Positions 33,233 to 43,096 of a stretch of DNA of 64,000 bases are shown in pieces. The stretch is taken from assembly GCA_033032865.1 (NCBI GenBank), contig JAWHQI010000099.1:6031501-6095500 (forward strand), in the 5' to 3' direction. The notes beneath the pieces are model-generated. The model worked only from the letters and a program-made list of their open reading frames with translations, ran no database searches and was not told the origin of the DNA. Made by a program: the position numbers and the translations under genes. Origin of the DNA: Dactylorhiza incarnata (Eukaryota; Streptophyta; Magnoliopsida; Asparagales; Orchidaceae). Each line of letters opens with the position of its first letter. Within the stretch, counting starts at the first letter, position 1.

Positions 33233-33895
33233 TGTACAACCACGATATTCACCTAGAGGATGGGCAAACAAAAGCGAAGCGACCCCGGTGGCTCGCAAGG
33301 AGGCGAGCGAGCCAGAGGCCCGCCGAGTGCTCGCAAGGAGGCGAGCGAGCCAGAGGCCCGCCGAGTGCTCGCAAGCAGGCGAGCGAGTCTGAAACTCGCC
33401 GAAGGGTCGCGAGAAAATTGGCGAGTCAGATTCCTCCCAGAGTCGCCAGGATCGACCAACCTACCTCTTTACCCCCGTTGGCCTGTCATTAGCCGGACCA
33501 AATAGCGGAGTTCCGCTGTTAGCAGACCCAATTGGGGTGCGGATAGTAAAATCAAAAGGCGGGATCCTGCTATTTGCAGGCCGGACCATAAAATCTATAA
33601 ATAGGACCGTAAGGGCACCTTTGGAGAGGACTTCACTTCAGTTTCCCTCTCCTGAGGCTTTCTTTGGTTAGCATTTCCTGAGCTCTCCAAGGTGCCCGAG
33701 TCTCAGCTTTGGCTTGGGAGGGGAAGCGCTCAACGATCTTCCGGGTTAGTGGAGGGACCTCCTCGCTGTGACTAAGGTCTTAGTCATTTTCCTAGTTTTC
33801 AGTCCGCCTTCTCCGAGGGAGTAGTAAGGGTTAGCTGCCCCTCATTTCGGTGAGGGCCCCGAGCTCCACATGAGATCGAGAAATCGGTTTCAACA
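33233..33895 (+). repeat. TL2 3' LTR
   Basis: 663 bp, same length as the 5' LTR and differing at a modest number of sites. It keeps the 38-bp repeat array and the TATAAATA box (33596-33603). Confidence 0.92.
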
Positions 33896-33900
33896 CTGTC

Positions 33901-34188
33901 ATCACGTGCATTTAGGACCTTAAGTGAACTAAATCAAGTATTTTTCGCTGCAATTACGTATATTTTCTCTGTGGACTAGTTGATCCACGAACTAAGTGAC
34001 ACAGTTCTTACCCCAAACCCTCATACATGATTTCAAATGATGATCTATCATGTAAACATGTTTTGATTAAATAAGTAATAGGTTCCCGCTTGAGCGTCTA
34101 CAGTTGTCTCCTGCATGACGTGGCATCATGACGCGTATTTTCTCTTACTCTAATATTCCCAAATTCGGAGAAAATGCAGGTTATGACA
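33901..34188 (+). repeat. Tekay 5' LTR, part 2
   Basis: Resumes after TL2 and matches 54918-55205 in the 3' LTR. Ends TATGACA just before the PBS. Confidence 0.9.
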
Positions 34189-34189
34189 G

Positions 34190-34200
34190 TTGGTATCAGA
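34190..34200 (+). promoter_or_regulatory. Tekay primer-binding site (tRNA-iMet)
   Basis: TTGGTATCAGA two bases after the 5' LTR, matching the complement of plant initiator-Met tRNA. Confidence 0.85.
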
Positions 34201-34740
34201 GGGAGGTTGTTCGACAAGTCGGTCGAGCAACAAATTCTGATATAGTATAGTTGTTTTGGTTTCATTGCATACACACAACGATGTGTCATCAGTACGTCTT
34301 GGCCGAAGAATGAACACTACACTCATAGCATGATAAGAAGTATATGAGGCATATTATGTAGTATGGGATGCATAATATGTGTTTGTATATGGATCCACCA
34401 TAGGTGGCAACATGTGATGGTTATGTAGTATGGGATGCATAACCATCATCACATGGATGCCCATTAGCACGTTTTTCTTTTTCGTTACATGCAATATTAT
34501 GTAGTATGGGATGCATAATATTTCATGTGTACGCCTCTCATAATATGCATTAAGGTTTTTATTAGAATGCATAGCACAACATACATTACATAGCATTGCA
34601 TAAGCACACGTGCGAAATTAAAGACTTATATGATGACACATGTACACCCATGATTTCAATATGAACAGAAAATTCGTGCATTCATGACCCTTGCACATGA
34701 GTTAAGAGGGGTGATGTAGCATAATCCCAAAATTTAGCAT
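34201..34740 (+). other. Tekay leader with three same-loop stem-loops; gag absent
   Basis: About 540 bases between PBS and the gag-pro boundary where a ~1.3-kb gag would be expected, with no gag-like reading. It contains three inverted repeats around the same 12-base loop TAGTATGGGATG: 34355-34375, 34422-34442 and 34498-34518, each inside a longer stem. The stems differ between copies but each is self-complementary. Confidence 0.75.
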
Positions 34741-35567
34741 TGCACCGTGATAACCCAGGAGCAAGCACAGTCTTCGACCCAAGTGATTGCAGGTTAGACC
34801 TTAAGCCAGTTGTTTAGTCTTGATTCCTTTTAGTTTCGCTGTATTATACTAGTTTCTTTTTCACGCTTATAGGGAGATTTAAGGTAAAGAATCGTTGGGC
34901 GCGTGTTCTGTTCGATTCGGGTGCTATCCATTCGTTCGTAGCACGGGCTTTCGTTGAGCGTCAACATTTGACCCCTGAGCTGGGCAATGATTCGTTCCTC
35001 GTTAAGTTCCCTTCTGGTGATTTGGTATCCTCGAACCAGTGCGTCCGAAGTTTCCCCATTCTCTTAGGAGATTTCTTGGTTGTTGCTGATCTCAAGGTGT
35101 TGGACCTAGAAGACTTTGACGTGATATTGGGTATGGACTGGTTGTCCAGTTATGATGCGGTCATCCGATGCAAGGAAAAGCGTCTGGACTTTGTGATGGA
35201 CAACGGTCATCCCATGAGCATTTTTGGGTCTCCGTGCCAGTGTTCCCCGATAATTTCTGTGGTATGTGCTCGGAAACTGGTAATTTATGGTTGTTTAGCT
35301 TACCTTGTTTCTGTAGTAGAAATTGTAACTGGTTCGCCGTGTATTGAGGGTGCTCCAGTGGTGCGAGAGTTTCCTGATGTCTTTCCCGTCAGTCTTCCTG
35401 GCCTTCTGCCTGATAGAGATGTGGAGTTCGTTATTGATCTTGAGCCTGGTACTCATCATATCGCTAAGGCACCGTACCATATGGCCCCGCGCGAGTTAGA
35501 AGAGATGCGAACTCAGTTAGATGAACTGTTGCAGTGTGCATTCATTAGGCCAAGTTCTTCGCCCTAG
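34741..35567 (+). pseudogene. Tekay gag-pro boundary, protease and start of RT
   Basis: The gag end reads VITQEQAQSSTQVIAG (34744-34791). An 80-bp GT-AG segment (34793-34872) follows, containing stops. After it the protease continues in phase with ARVLFDSGAIHSFVARAF and GMDWLSSYDAVIRC. The RT N-terminus follows (EFPDVFPVSLPGLLPDRDVE, MAPRELEEMRTQLDELLQ). TAG at 35565-35567 replaces the Trp of the family motif SSSPWG. Protease cleaves the polyprotein. Confidence 0.85.
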
Positions 35568-36337
35568 GGTGCTCCAGTGTTGTTTGTGAAAAAGAAGGAC
35601 GGTTCTAAAAGGTTGTCATAGATTATAGAGAATTAAACAAAGTGACAATCAAGAACAGGTATCCGTTGTCGAGGATAGATGATCTATTTGATCAGTTGCG
35701 TGGTAGCGCGGTGTTTTTGAAGATTGACCTTCGATCAGGCTACCATCAGTTGAGGATCAGTGAGTTGGACGTTCCCCGGACTGCCTTTCATTCCCGTTAT
35801 GGTCATTTTGAGTTTCTGATTATGTCTTTTGGCTTGACGAATGCACCCTCTGCGTTTATGGACATGATGAACGGCGTGTTTAAGGATTTTCTGGATCATT
35901 TTATTGTGGTATTCATCGATGATGTGTTGGTATATTCCAGAAGTGCTGAGGAGCATGCGACGCATTTGCGCTTAGTATTGTCTACTCTTAAAGAGCACAA
36001 GCTGTATGCAAAGCTGAGTAAGTGTGAGTTCTGGCTTTCTCAGGTATCCTTTCTGGGTCGTGTGGTGAACAAGGATGGAATTACTGTAGACCCCGCTAAG
36101 ATTTCTGCTGTGTTGGATTGGAAGACGCCTTCAACGCCTAAGGAAATAAGGAGTTTTTTAGGGTTGGCTGGGTACTACAGGAGATTTGTTCAAGGATTCT
36201 CAGTGTTGTCGGCACCTTTAACTAAGCTTACCCAGAAGAATACCGCTTTTGTTTGGAGCGATAAGTGCGAAGAAGCCTTTCAGAAATTAAAGAGGCGTTT
36301 GTGCAGTGCTCCTGTGTTGGTCTTGCCGATCGAATGA
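35568..36337 (+). pseudogene. Tekay reverse transcriptase
   Basis: A frameshift near 35610 (KKKDGS followed by RL) separates it from protease. From 35642 the RT is open: [32 protein letters not shown], the catalytic [10 protein letters not shown], and the thumb region [20 protein letters not shown] at 36335-36337 ends it just before RNase H. The domain is well preserved. Confidence 0.9.
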
Positions 36338-36720
36338 ATAGAGTATGCTATTTATGTGGACGCATCTCACATTGGACTAGGGTGTGTTTTGATGCAAGAA
36401 GGAAAGGTGATTGCCTATGGGTCTAGACAATTAAAGGTTCATGAAAAGAATTACCCTACGATGACTTAGAATTTGCTGCAGTGATTTATGCTTTAAAGCT
36501 TTGGAGACATCTATTATATGGAGCGTCATGCAAGATTTATACGGATCACAAGAGTCTGAAGTACATCTTTACCCAGAAAGAGCTGAATTTGCACCAGCGC
36601 AGGTGGTTGGAGTATGTTGCGAATTATGAGGTTGATATGCTGTATCATCTGGGTAAGGCTAATGTGGTGGCCGATGCCCTGAGCAGAAAGACCGCGCATG
36701 TCTTCAATCTTTCTGTGTAG
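36338..36720 (+). pseudogene. Tekay RNase H
   Basis: The first strand ([16 protein letters not shown]) follows the TGA. A one-base deletion near 36450 shifts to the frame 36481-36720, with [20 protein letters not shown] and the tail [13 protein letters not shown]. It removes RNA from the RNA-DNA hybrid during reverse transcription. Confidence 0.88.
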
Positions 36721-38211
36721 TCCTTAGTAGAGGAGTTTATGCTGATGGATATCTCAGTCGGTAGTAGTACCGCACCTTCGAGTCTTGAAGCTGAAGAGCC
36801 TTCTTGGATTACCCTTACGAGATTGCACCAGAAGGAAGATCCTGACTTACAGCACCTCCGGAATAGGACCGGGAAGGGAGAATTACCAGATTTTACGATC
36901 GATGATAAAGATACTTTGAAGTACTGAGGTAGGTATTGTATCCCCACGTTGGATGATATTCAGGCAAAGATCTGTAGTGAAGTGCATGACTCTAGTGTTT
37001 CCTATCATCCTGGTTCCACGAAAATGTACAAAGACCTGAAGCAGATCGTTTGGTGGTCAGGTATGAAGAATGATATAGCCAGATATGTTTCTGAATGTTT
37101 AACTTGTCAGCGCATGAAGGCGGATCATAAGAGGCATGTAGGTAAGTTGAACCCGTTGGATGTTCCAAGCTGGAAGTGGGAGAGTATTTCAATGGACTTC
37201 ATTACCGATTTGCCGATGTCTCCCGGAGGACATGATTCTGTGTGGGTTATAGTTGACAGATTAACAAAGTGTGCTCACTTTGTGACTTTTAAGATCGGTT
37301 ACTCTATGGAGAAAATAGCAGAACTTTATTTGAATGAAGTTATCAGATTGCATGGTGTGCCCGTGAGCATTGTGTCAGACCAAGATTTTAGGTATATGTC
37401 TCGCTTCTGGAGGAGTTTGCAAGGAGCTTTGGGTACTGACCTTAGATGCTCTACCGCTTACCATCCTCAGACCAATGGTCAGACAGAGAGAGTAAATCAA
37501 ATTTTGGAGGATATGATAAGGTGCTATATTCTAGATCATGGTGGGGCTTGGGATAAGCGTCTTGGATTGATGGAATTTGCCTACAATAATAGTTATCAGG
37601 AGAGTTTGCAAAAGGCCCCCTTTGAGGCTCTGTTTGGGAGGTGTTGCCGAACTCCCTTGTTTTGGGCCGAGGTTGGTGAGAGTCCGTTGTTAGGCCCAGA
37701 AGCTTTGGAAGAGATGAGCATTGTCGTGACTCATATCCGCGAGAAGCTTCGTATCGCTCAGGAGCAGTATGAGAAGTATGCCAATCAGAGAAGGGTGGAT
37801 CTTGAGTTTGCCTTTGGATACTTGGTGTTCTTGAAAGTTTCTCTGATGCCGGGCGTTACGAGATTTGGAAGGAACCACAAGTTGGACCCCCGGTATGTGG
37901 GACCTTTCCAGATTGTTGAGCGCATCGGAGCGTCAGCTTATAGATTGGATTTGCCTGCTTCTTTCCCAAATGTTCACGATGTGTTTCATGTGAGCCAGCT
38001 GAGGAAGTGTCTGCGTAGTGATCGGCTTGTTCTTGATTCAGTGCCCGTATTGCAGCCCAATCTTTCGTATGTTGAAGAGCCTATCCGAATCTTGGAGACT
38101 CAGGAGCGTGTGTTTCGGAGGAAGACGATCCCGATGGTTAAGGTTCTTTGGAAGAATCAGGGTGTCGAAAGCGCAACATGGGAGTTGGAGTCTGCCATGA
38201 GAGAGACTCAT
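36721..38211 (+). pseudogene. Tekay integrase with chromodomain-type C-terminus
   Basis: A TGA near 36925 breaks the start; 36949-38211 is open. Zinc-binding His/His and CLTCQ, ISMDFITDLP, VSDQDFRY and NGQTERVNQ with D-35-E spacing intact. The C-terminal GPFQIVERIGASAYRLDLP domain and chromodomain-like tail VKVLWKNQGVESATWELE direct integration in chromoviruses. The LARD is inserted four codons from the end; its first bases supply the TGA now closing the ORF. The natural end continues at 44796. Confidence 0.9.
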
Positions 38212-38473
38212 TGATGAGTCCTGATCATATACACTTTTATGGACTCATCTGGGCCGTTTAGTTAGTCATTTCACTGCACTTTAGCCCTGTTTTAGTTCAT
38301 ATTTGTTAATCCATGCTAGGTGCACCTTTTGGCCCATTTTGGTGTGATTTCATGTATATTTTCATTAGTGGTTTTCATGCACTGTTAGGTGCCACTTTTA
38401 GTGGCTGGATTTGTGGTTGTGCGCTAGAACAGGAGTCGTGCAGGTGTTTCCGGTGCAATTCTGCACAGGAACA

Positions 38474-38838
38474 CTGCGCACGATCACAGGTTCTATTGCG
38501 CACGACCACTGGTCGTGCGCCACTGATCGTGTGCACTTAACGCCTTTTTCACGAGTTCTGTTTGGTGCAGTGCGCACGACCACTAATGCCAGTGCGCACG
38601 ACCACCGGTCGTGCGCCACTGCTCGTGCGCACTGACCATTAATTTTTAAGTTCTGTTTCATCTATTGCGCACGACCACTGACGCTAGTGCGCACGACCAC
38701 CGGTCGTGCGCCACTGGTCGTGCGAACATGTTATTTTGTAATTTCTGTCTTTGCAGGTTCTGTCCAGGCAGAGCGCACGATCACAGGATTCCAGTGCGCA
38801 CGACCACTGATCGTGCGCCACTGACCGTGCGCACTGTT
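38474..38838 (+). repeat. GCGCACGACCA/TGGTCGTGCGC quartet array
   Basis: About 16 sites in four modules of about 105 bp. Each module has two forward sites (GCGCACGAYCA) then two reverse sites (TGRTCGTGCGC), the inner pair forming a near-perfect 23-bp inverted repeat. The last site ends 14 bases before the TATA box. Copy at 43359-43723. Confidence 0.9.
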
Positions 38839-38851
38839 TAATTCCAGCGCC

Positions 38852-38858
38852 TATAAAT
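38852..38858 (+). promoter_or_regulatory. LARD 5' LTR TATA box
   Basis: TATAAAT in GCGCCTATAAATTCC, directly after the quartet array; also at 43737-43743 in the 3' LTR and 21053-21059 in the solo LTR. Confidence 0.7.
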
Positions 38859-39911
38859 TCCCTGCTCGCGATTTTAGGTCGGACGCTCGCCCGACTCCGC
38901 CGTTTTCTGCTCCCGTTCGCCCAGTTTCGCCCCTCCATCGCCGCCCACCTTAGGGAGGATCTCCGGGCAAGCTTTCAACGCCAAATCTTTGCCGGAGTTT
39001 CCTCTCGGCCTCCTCCTTCATCCAAGAGCTCCAAAGGAAGACCTAGCCGCTATCTCCATCGAGCAAGAGGAAGTTGGCAACCTCCACCGGATCGTGACAC
39101 GAAGAAGACGGGTCCATTGGAGAGTAGTGACAGCTCTCTCTACCCCGGACGTAGTTGTGGACCGAGCTTGGACGCGGATTGACAACCCGGCGATTCCAAC
39201 CGTGAATCTTCAACGAGCCTTCGGATTCGGTCGATTTCTTGCCTTGTTCTCCTCTTATTGATGTATTTGCAACTAGATCTAACATTATGATGAAGTGTAT
39301 TTTGATTAAATAGCATTTTTACTTGATTATGTCTATGTGATTGAGTATTTTTGTTTATATTATTGAGGTGCGCCTTGTGGTGTGGTTTGTTGGTTGTCCG
39401 GTGCCGCACTAGCAATTGCTAGTGGCGTGCTTGTCGAAGAGGTGCTTGCGACCCTCATTCCGCTAGCCCACTCGCCCATCCGCCTACCGAAGCGTGGCAT
39501 AGCGGCCCGTACTCCATCCCGCCTAACGAAGCAGCGCGCTCAAGGCCTGCATAGTTCGATTCCGTTAGCCTACTCGTCCATCCGCCCTTGCGACGCAGCG
39601 CGCTCAAGGCCTGCCTAGTATCCATTCCGCCAAGCGAAGCCTTGCATAGCGGCATTGCATAGGAGTAGTTGTAGTGTTTTCTTTTATTTTCCAAAAGCCA
39701 ACCCAACTCTCCCGCAATCCATTCGACCTAAAGGACTTCGATCTCAAGTCCTTCCTCGACATTTAACTCCACCTTACTGTGTTCCTCAAGAGACCGACAC
39801 TCGGGGATTTATTCCCAATTTTTATTACTTGAACGATCGGTACACTGCCGTTTCGTGTCGCAGTCGAGCTACCGCCTATAGCGGTGTGTGAGATTTGCGC
39901 CATCAAGTTTT

Positions 39912-39928
39912 TGGCGCCGTTGCCGGGG
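39912..39928 (+). promoter_or_regulatory. LARD primer-binding site (tRNA-Asp)
   Basis: TGGCGCCGTTGCCGGGG six bases after the 5' LTR, complementary to the 3' end of plant tRNA-Asp including CCA. Confidence 0.88.
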
Positions 39929-40129
39929 AACACAGTCGTGTGAGTTTTCTGGAGAGGGAGAACCTGAGAGAAAAGCCCTTCCATTTGTAAATTGCATTTT
40001 CTGTTATTTTATTTCTGTTCTTTTTATTCCATTTTCTTGTTTTATAGTAGGTTGCTTTAGTAAATTTTTGTTAGGTGTAGTATTTCGCACAATAGTGTTT
40101 GTCTTTTTGAATCGTTTTATCTTCACACT

Positions 40130-41371
40130 ATGTGGGCACATCTAAATTTCCGTTGCCGTTGGTGTGGAGCTACTTCCCACTCTAGTGTTGAATGCCCTAC
40201 GGAGAATAGTAGGCATAATTCCTCTCGCCCAGCATATAGAGCATCGACTCCGTCTGATACTCCATATGGTGCGCGTAAGTCTTATGGCTACTCTGCTGAG
40301 CCATTACTGTCATACTTCTTTTCGGCTCCAGCCCCCGCTGTGCCAAAGAAGCCTGCTAGGCAGTGCCAGTTTTGTCGGGGCACAGATCATGCCCTGAAGG
40401 ATTGTGTTGCTTATCTTCGCCAATTGGATGAGGATGACGAGCCGGATATTCGGATCGTCCCAACTCCTAGCTCTGGCGGCACACCTTCAACATCCGGCTA
40501 TGTGTCTTTGTCACCTTCACATTTTGAAGGGTATGGCATGGATACGGTCACCGGATGTGCGGCTGATCTATGCACCGACATTGCTGAGCCCATTCTCCCA
40601 GTGCATCCACCACCTCTAGTGGATTCGATTCTTTGTGAGGAATCGGTGCTCGACTTTTATCCGAGCACTATTCCTCTCCCTGTTGTGCATACTACACTCG
40701 TCTCAGACGACATTGTTGATGATGTGTCGCAGGAGGAGGCGGTTGATCTGAGTGTTGTGCCTATTCCTATGGAGGAGGACAACCTTCTAGGTGAAGAGGA
40801 ATTTTCCTCAGCACCGGTGGAGGAAGTCCAAATCCTAAGCCTGGCCACCGTTGATCCCGTCGAATCTTGTAGCATTGATGACAATGCAAACATTATTTTA
40901 CTTCCCCAACCTAATGGGAGTGAGACCGGGACCACTCCCCCGATTTTGGATTATTTATGTCATTCTTCTCTTTTATTTCCTGACCCCCCTTCTTCATCTG
41001 AGCCTGTGCAGGATGAGTCTTCACAGGTACATCAGGAGGACTTGGAGCTATGTGCTCAAGTCAATGATGCGAGCATCCTCTCATGTGAGGAGGTTGATCC
41101 TCCCTCCGTAGAGGAAGCCCCACTCATTGCCTTTGCCTCCTGCTGCCCCCCTGTTGACGATACCTTGCTAGGCAAGGATGTGTTTTGTGAGATGAGTGAG
41201 GACCAGGCCTCCTCCTCTTCTTACTTTCTTTTCCCTCTACCTGTGAGGAGCAGGTATTATTTATATTCAGGTAGAGGCGTGACTGTTCTTTCGCCGTATC
41301 GGTACCCGCTACCGACACGCATATTAGAACAGTTACCGGTGCACTTTTCTTTTCATAGGCCCATTAGCTAG
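40130..41371 (+). CDS. LARD protein with two zinc knuckles
   Basis: Intact 413-codon ORF, the only one in the LARD interior. Two perfect CX2CX4HX4C knuckles at residues 9-22 (CRWCGATSHSSVEC) and 79-92 (CQFCRGTDHALKDC) suggest RNA or DNA binding. Residues about 95-350 are acidic and Pro/Ser-rich (for example PIPMEEDNLLGEEEF). No gag core, protease or RT is seen and no signal peptide. Its intactness fits the very recent insertion. It may help package the element's RNA into particles supplied in trans; that role is inference. The start is the first ATG of the frame, about 200 bases after the PBS. Confidence 0.75.
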   Translation: MWAHLNFRCRWCGATSHSSVECPTENSRHNSSRPAYRASTPSDTPYGARKSYGYSAEPLLSYFFSAPAPAVPKKPARQCQFCRGTDHALKDCVAYLRQLDEDDEPDIRIVPTPSSGGTPSTSGYVSLSPSHFEGYGMDTVTGCAADLCTDIAEPILPVHPPPLVDSILCEESVLDFYPSTIPLPVVHTTLVSDDIVDDVSQEEAVDLSVVPIPMEEDNLLGEEEFSSAPVEEVQILSLATVDPVESCSIDDNANIILLPQPNGSETGTTPPILDYLCHSSLLFPDPPSSSEPVQDESSQVHQEDLELCAQVNDASILSCEEVDPPSVEEAPLIAFASCCPPVDDTLLGKDVFCEMSEDQASSSSYFLFPLPVRSRYYLYSGRGVTVLSPYRYPLPTRILEQLPVHFSFHRPIS

Positions 41372-43083
41372 AACCGTTTTTATTTAGAATAAGTCGTGCT
41401 GGGATGACAATAACCCCAGTAGTTATCTTTCTTTTCTGCATTTTTAATTTATCTAATCATATTTAGTTAGTTGTTTTTCTTTTCAGTTTTCTTTTGTCTT
41501 TTGTTTTTGCGGAGCTGACCCTTGCAGGTATCTTTTCTGGATGGCGGATGCTGCAGCTTAGTCTGGGTTTAAACGCCAATCTTCTGGTGCTCATTTCTGA
41601 GCACTGGGTACTCTCTTTCCCTAGCTCTTCCTGATTTTCATGTCATATATTCTGTGGATTGTTTAGTTTAAGTCTGGGGGAAAGTAGTTTTGTTTACCCG
41701 CTCACGTGCACTATTGCACTGCATACTAGAAGATTTCATTTAAATTGTTGTTCATCTTCATTGCACACCACATCACCCACTTGAGCGCGTACTCATCTGT
41801 TTGCTTGCTCTGTTGTGAATTTAATTCTTCTGCTTATTTGGAAAAGTCTAGGTGATGGCTTAGGACTATGTAGCAGAGTAAAATGTTGACTCTAGTAGTG
41901 CTCCTAGTCGAGTGCTCGGTTGCATAGAAATTTGTGTAGATTAGACTTCTCTTTATGCTTATGGTTTTATATTTTTTCTTATTAGTGTAAATGTTGTTTA
42001 TTCTACTCAAATGGTGAATTCGGTGGAATCAAACGGTAGCATAGGGATGTGTGTAAACGATCGTTAGATTCGTATTGCTTGAGTCGGGAGAAAGGAGAAT
42101 CTTTCTCGGTGGCTAGAACTTGCCCCAAGCGATTCTTGAAGCATGGGTATACGGTTAGACAATTGTGTGAATGTGATATAGGCCATCATTTTGGCCCGGT
42201 TGAGCCTTTGTGCCTATCCCTACCGCTATATCCTCGCTAGCCCAGTTGTGCCTACCCGTTCTTTGATTCAGCCCCACTTTTAGTTCACCAAAGCCTAAAA
42301 GCCAATCCTAGTCGCACACCCAAATCTGAGCTTTAGCTGTTATTATTTTCATGAGTTGGGTTGTTGATGTGGTACTATGTTTGTGATGATGTGGATGTGT
42401 TTTATTGATTAGATGCTGAAAATGAAAAGAAAAGAAAAGAAAATGAGAAAAAGAAGAGAAGTGAAAAGAAAAGAAAAAGATGTGCTTTAATGAAAAATTT
42501 ATGTATAAATATATGTTTGGGAGTAGGCGGTGCACACACCCATGTTGTTAAGTTCAAGTCTGGGGGTGTTGTGTACCCGCGTGTTTGTGTGGCGAATGAG
42601 GATAGTTTCCTGCATTAGCTCATTTGGGTTTAGTGCTTGAGACGTCGTTTTTATCTTTGTTTATCCTCACCTAAACCCAAGCCCCAATTAAAACCTAAAG
42701 TCCTATTGATTCACGCAATTGAGTCAAACCAGTGCCGTGGAGAGAATGTGACCGGGCAAGCTTATGGTCACCGACACTGATGGATTTCAGTGGAGTTTGT
42801 CCCGTACCCCGATCTTGAGCAATGCTCGTCTCAGCGCTTAGTTTACTTTCTCCGTATGCACGACCGAATGATTCACCGTTGTTCACCATTTTGAGTAGTT
42901 GTAATATGCTTTTACTCTTTTAGAAATATATAGACTGTTTATATAATCAGTAGTCTTTTCTACTAATTTTCTTATGCACATGAGCATGCGACTTCGCATG
43001 GTACTCTGCATTGTAATGTTAAGCCATCTACTTTTCTTTCCCTGTTCGCTTAGAATTCGTTTGCTCGGGACGCGCAAACAGTT
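41372..43083 (+). other. LARD 3' non-coding region shared with the Athila-like element
   Basis: 1.7 kb without a supported gene. Several blocks (for example around 41745-41800 and 42030-42200) match the reverse complement of 48345-48400 and 47960-48110. Two extra PPT-like motifs occur, at 41671-41680 and 42556-42568, at positions matched in the other element. A purine-rich AAAGAAAAG stretch lies at 42420-42480. Confidence 0.8.
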
Positions 43084-43096
43084 AAGTCTGGGGGTG
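43084..43096 (+). promoter_or_regulatory. LARD polypurine tract
   Basis: AAGTCTGGGGGTG directly before the 3' LTR. Confidence 0.82.

Larger units (their letters stand above)
19589..33895 (+). mobile_element. Tat-lineage Ty3/gypsy element TL2, complete
   Basis: 14307 bp (12640 without its inserted solo LTR), with 663-bp LTRs at 19589-20251 and 33233-33895. Its TSD is CTGTC at 33896-33900 and ATGTC (one mismatch) at 19584-19588; the uninterrupted Tekay 3' LTR near 54910 shows the empty site. Order: gag, protease, RT, RNase H, second (archaeal-type) RNase H, integrase, a 96-bp tandem array, two antisense genes, PPT, LTR. The second RNase H and antisense ORFs are Tat-lineage traits. Confidence 0.92.
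38212..39905 (+). repeat. LARD 5' LTR
   Basis: 1694 bp, TGATGAGTCC to GCGCCATCA. Carries four quartets of GCGCACGACCA-type sites (38474-38838), a TATA box and a long transcribed region. ORFs inside it occur identically in the 3' LTR and are not genes. Confidence 0.95.

Noticed and set aside
38313..39891. Several 70-90-codon ORFs in the LARD LTRs, repeated at 43198-44776
   Set aside because: They are exact duplicates in both LTRs, overlap on both strands and span the motif array and TATA box; no codon-level sign of a protein.
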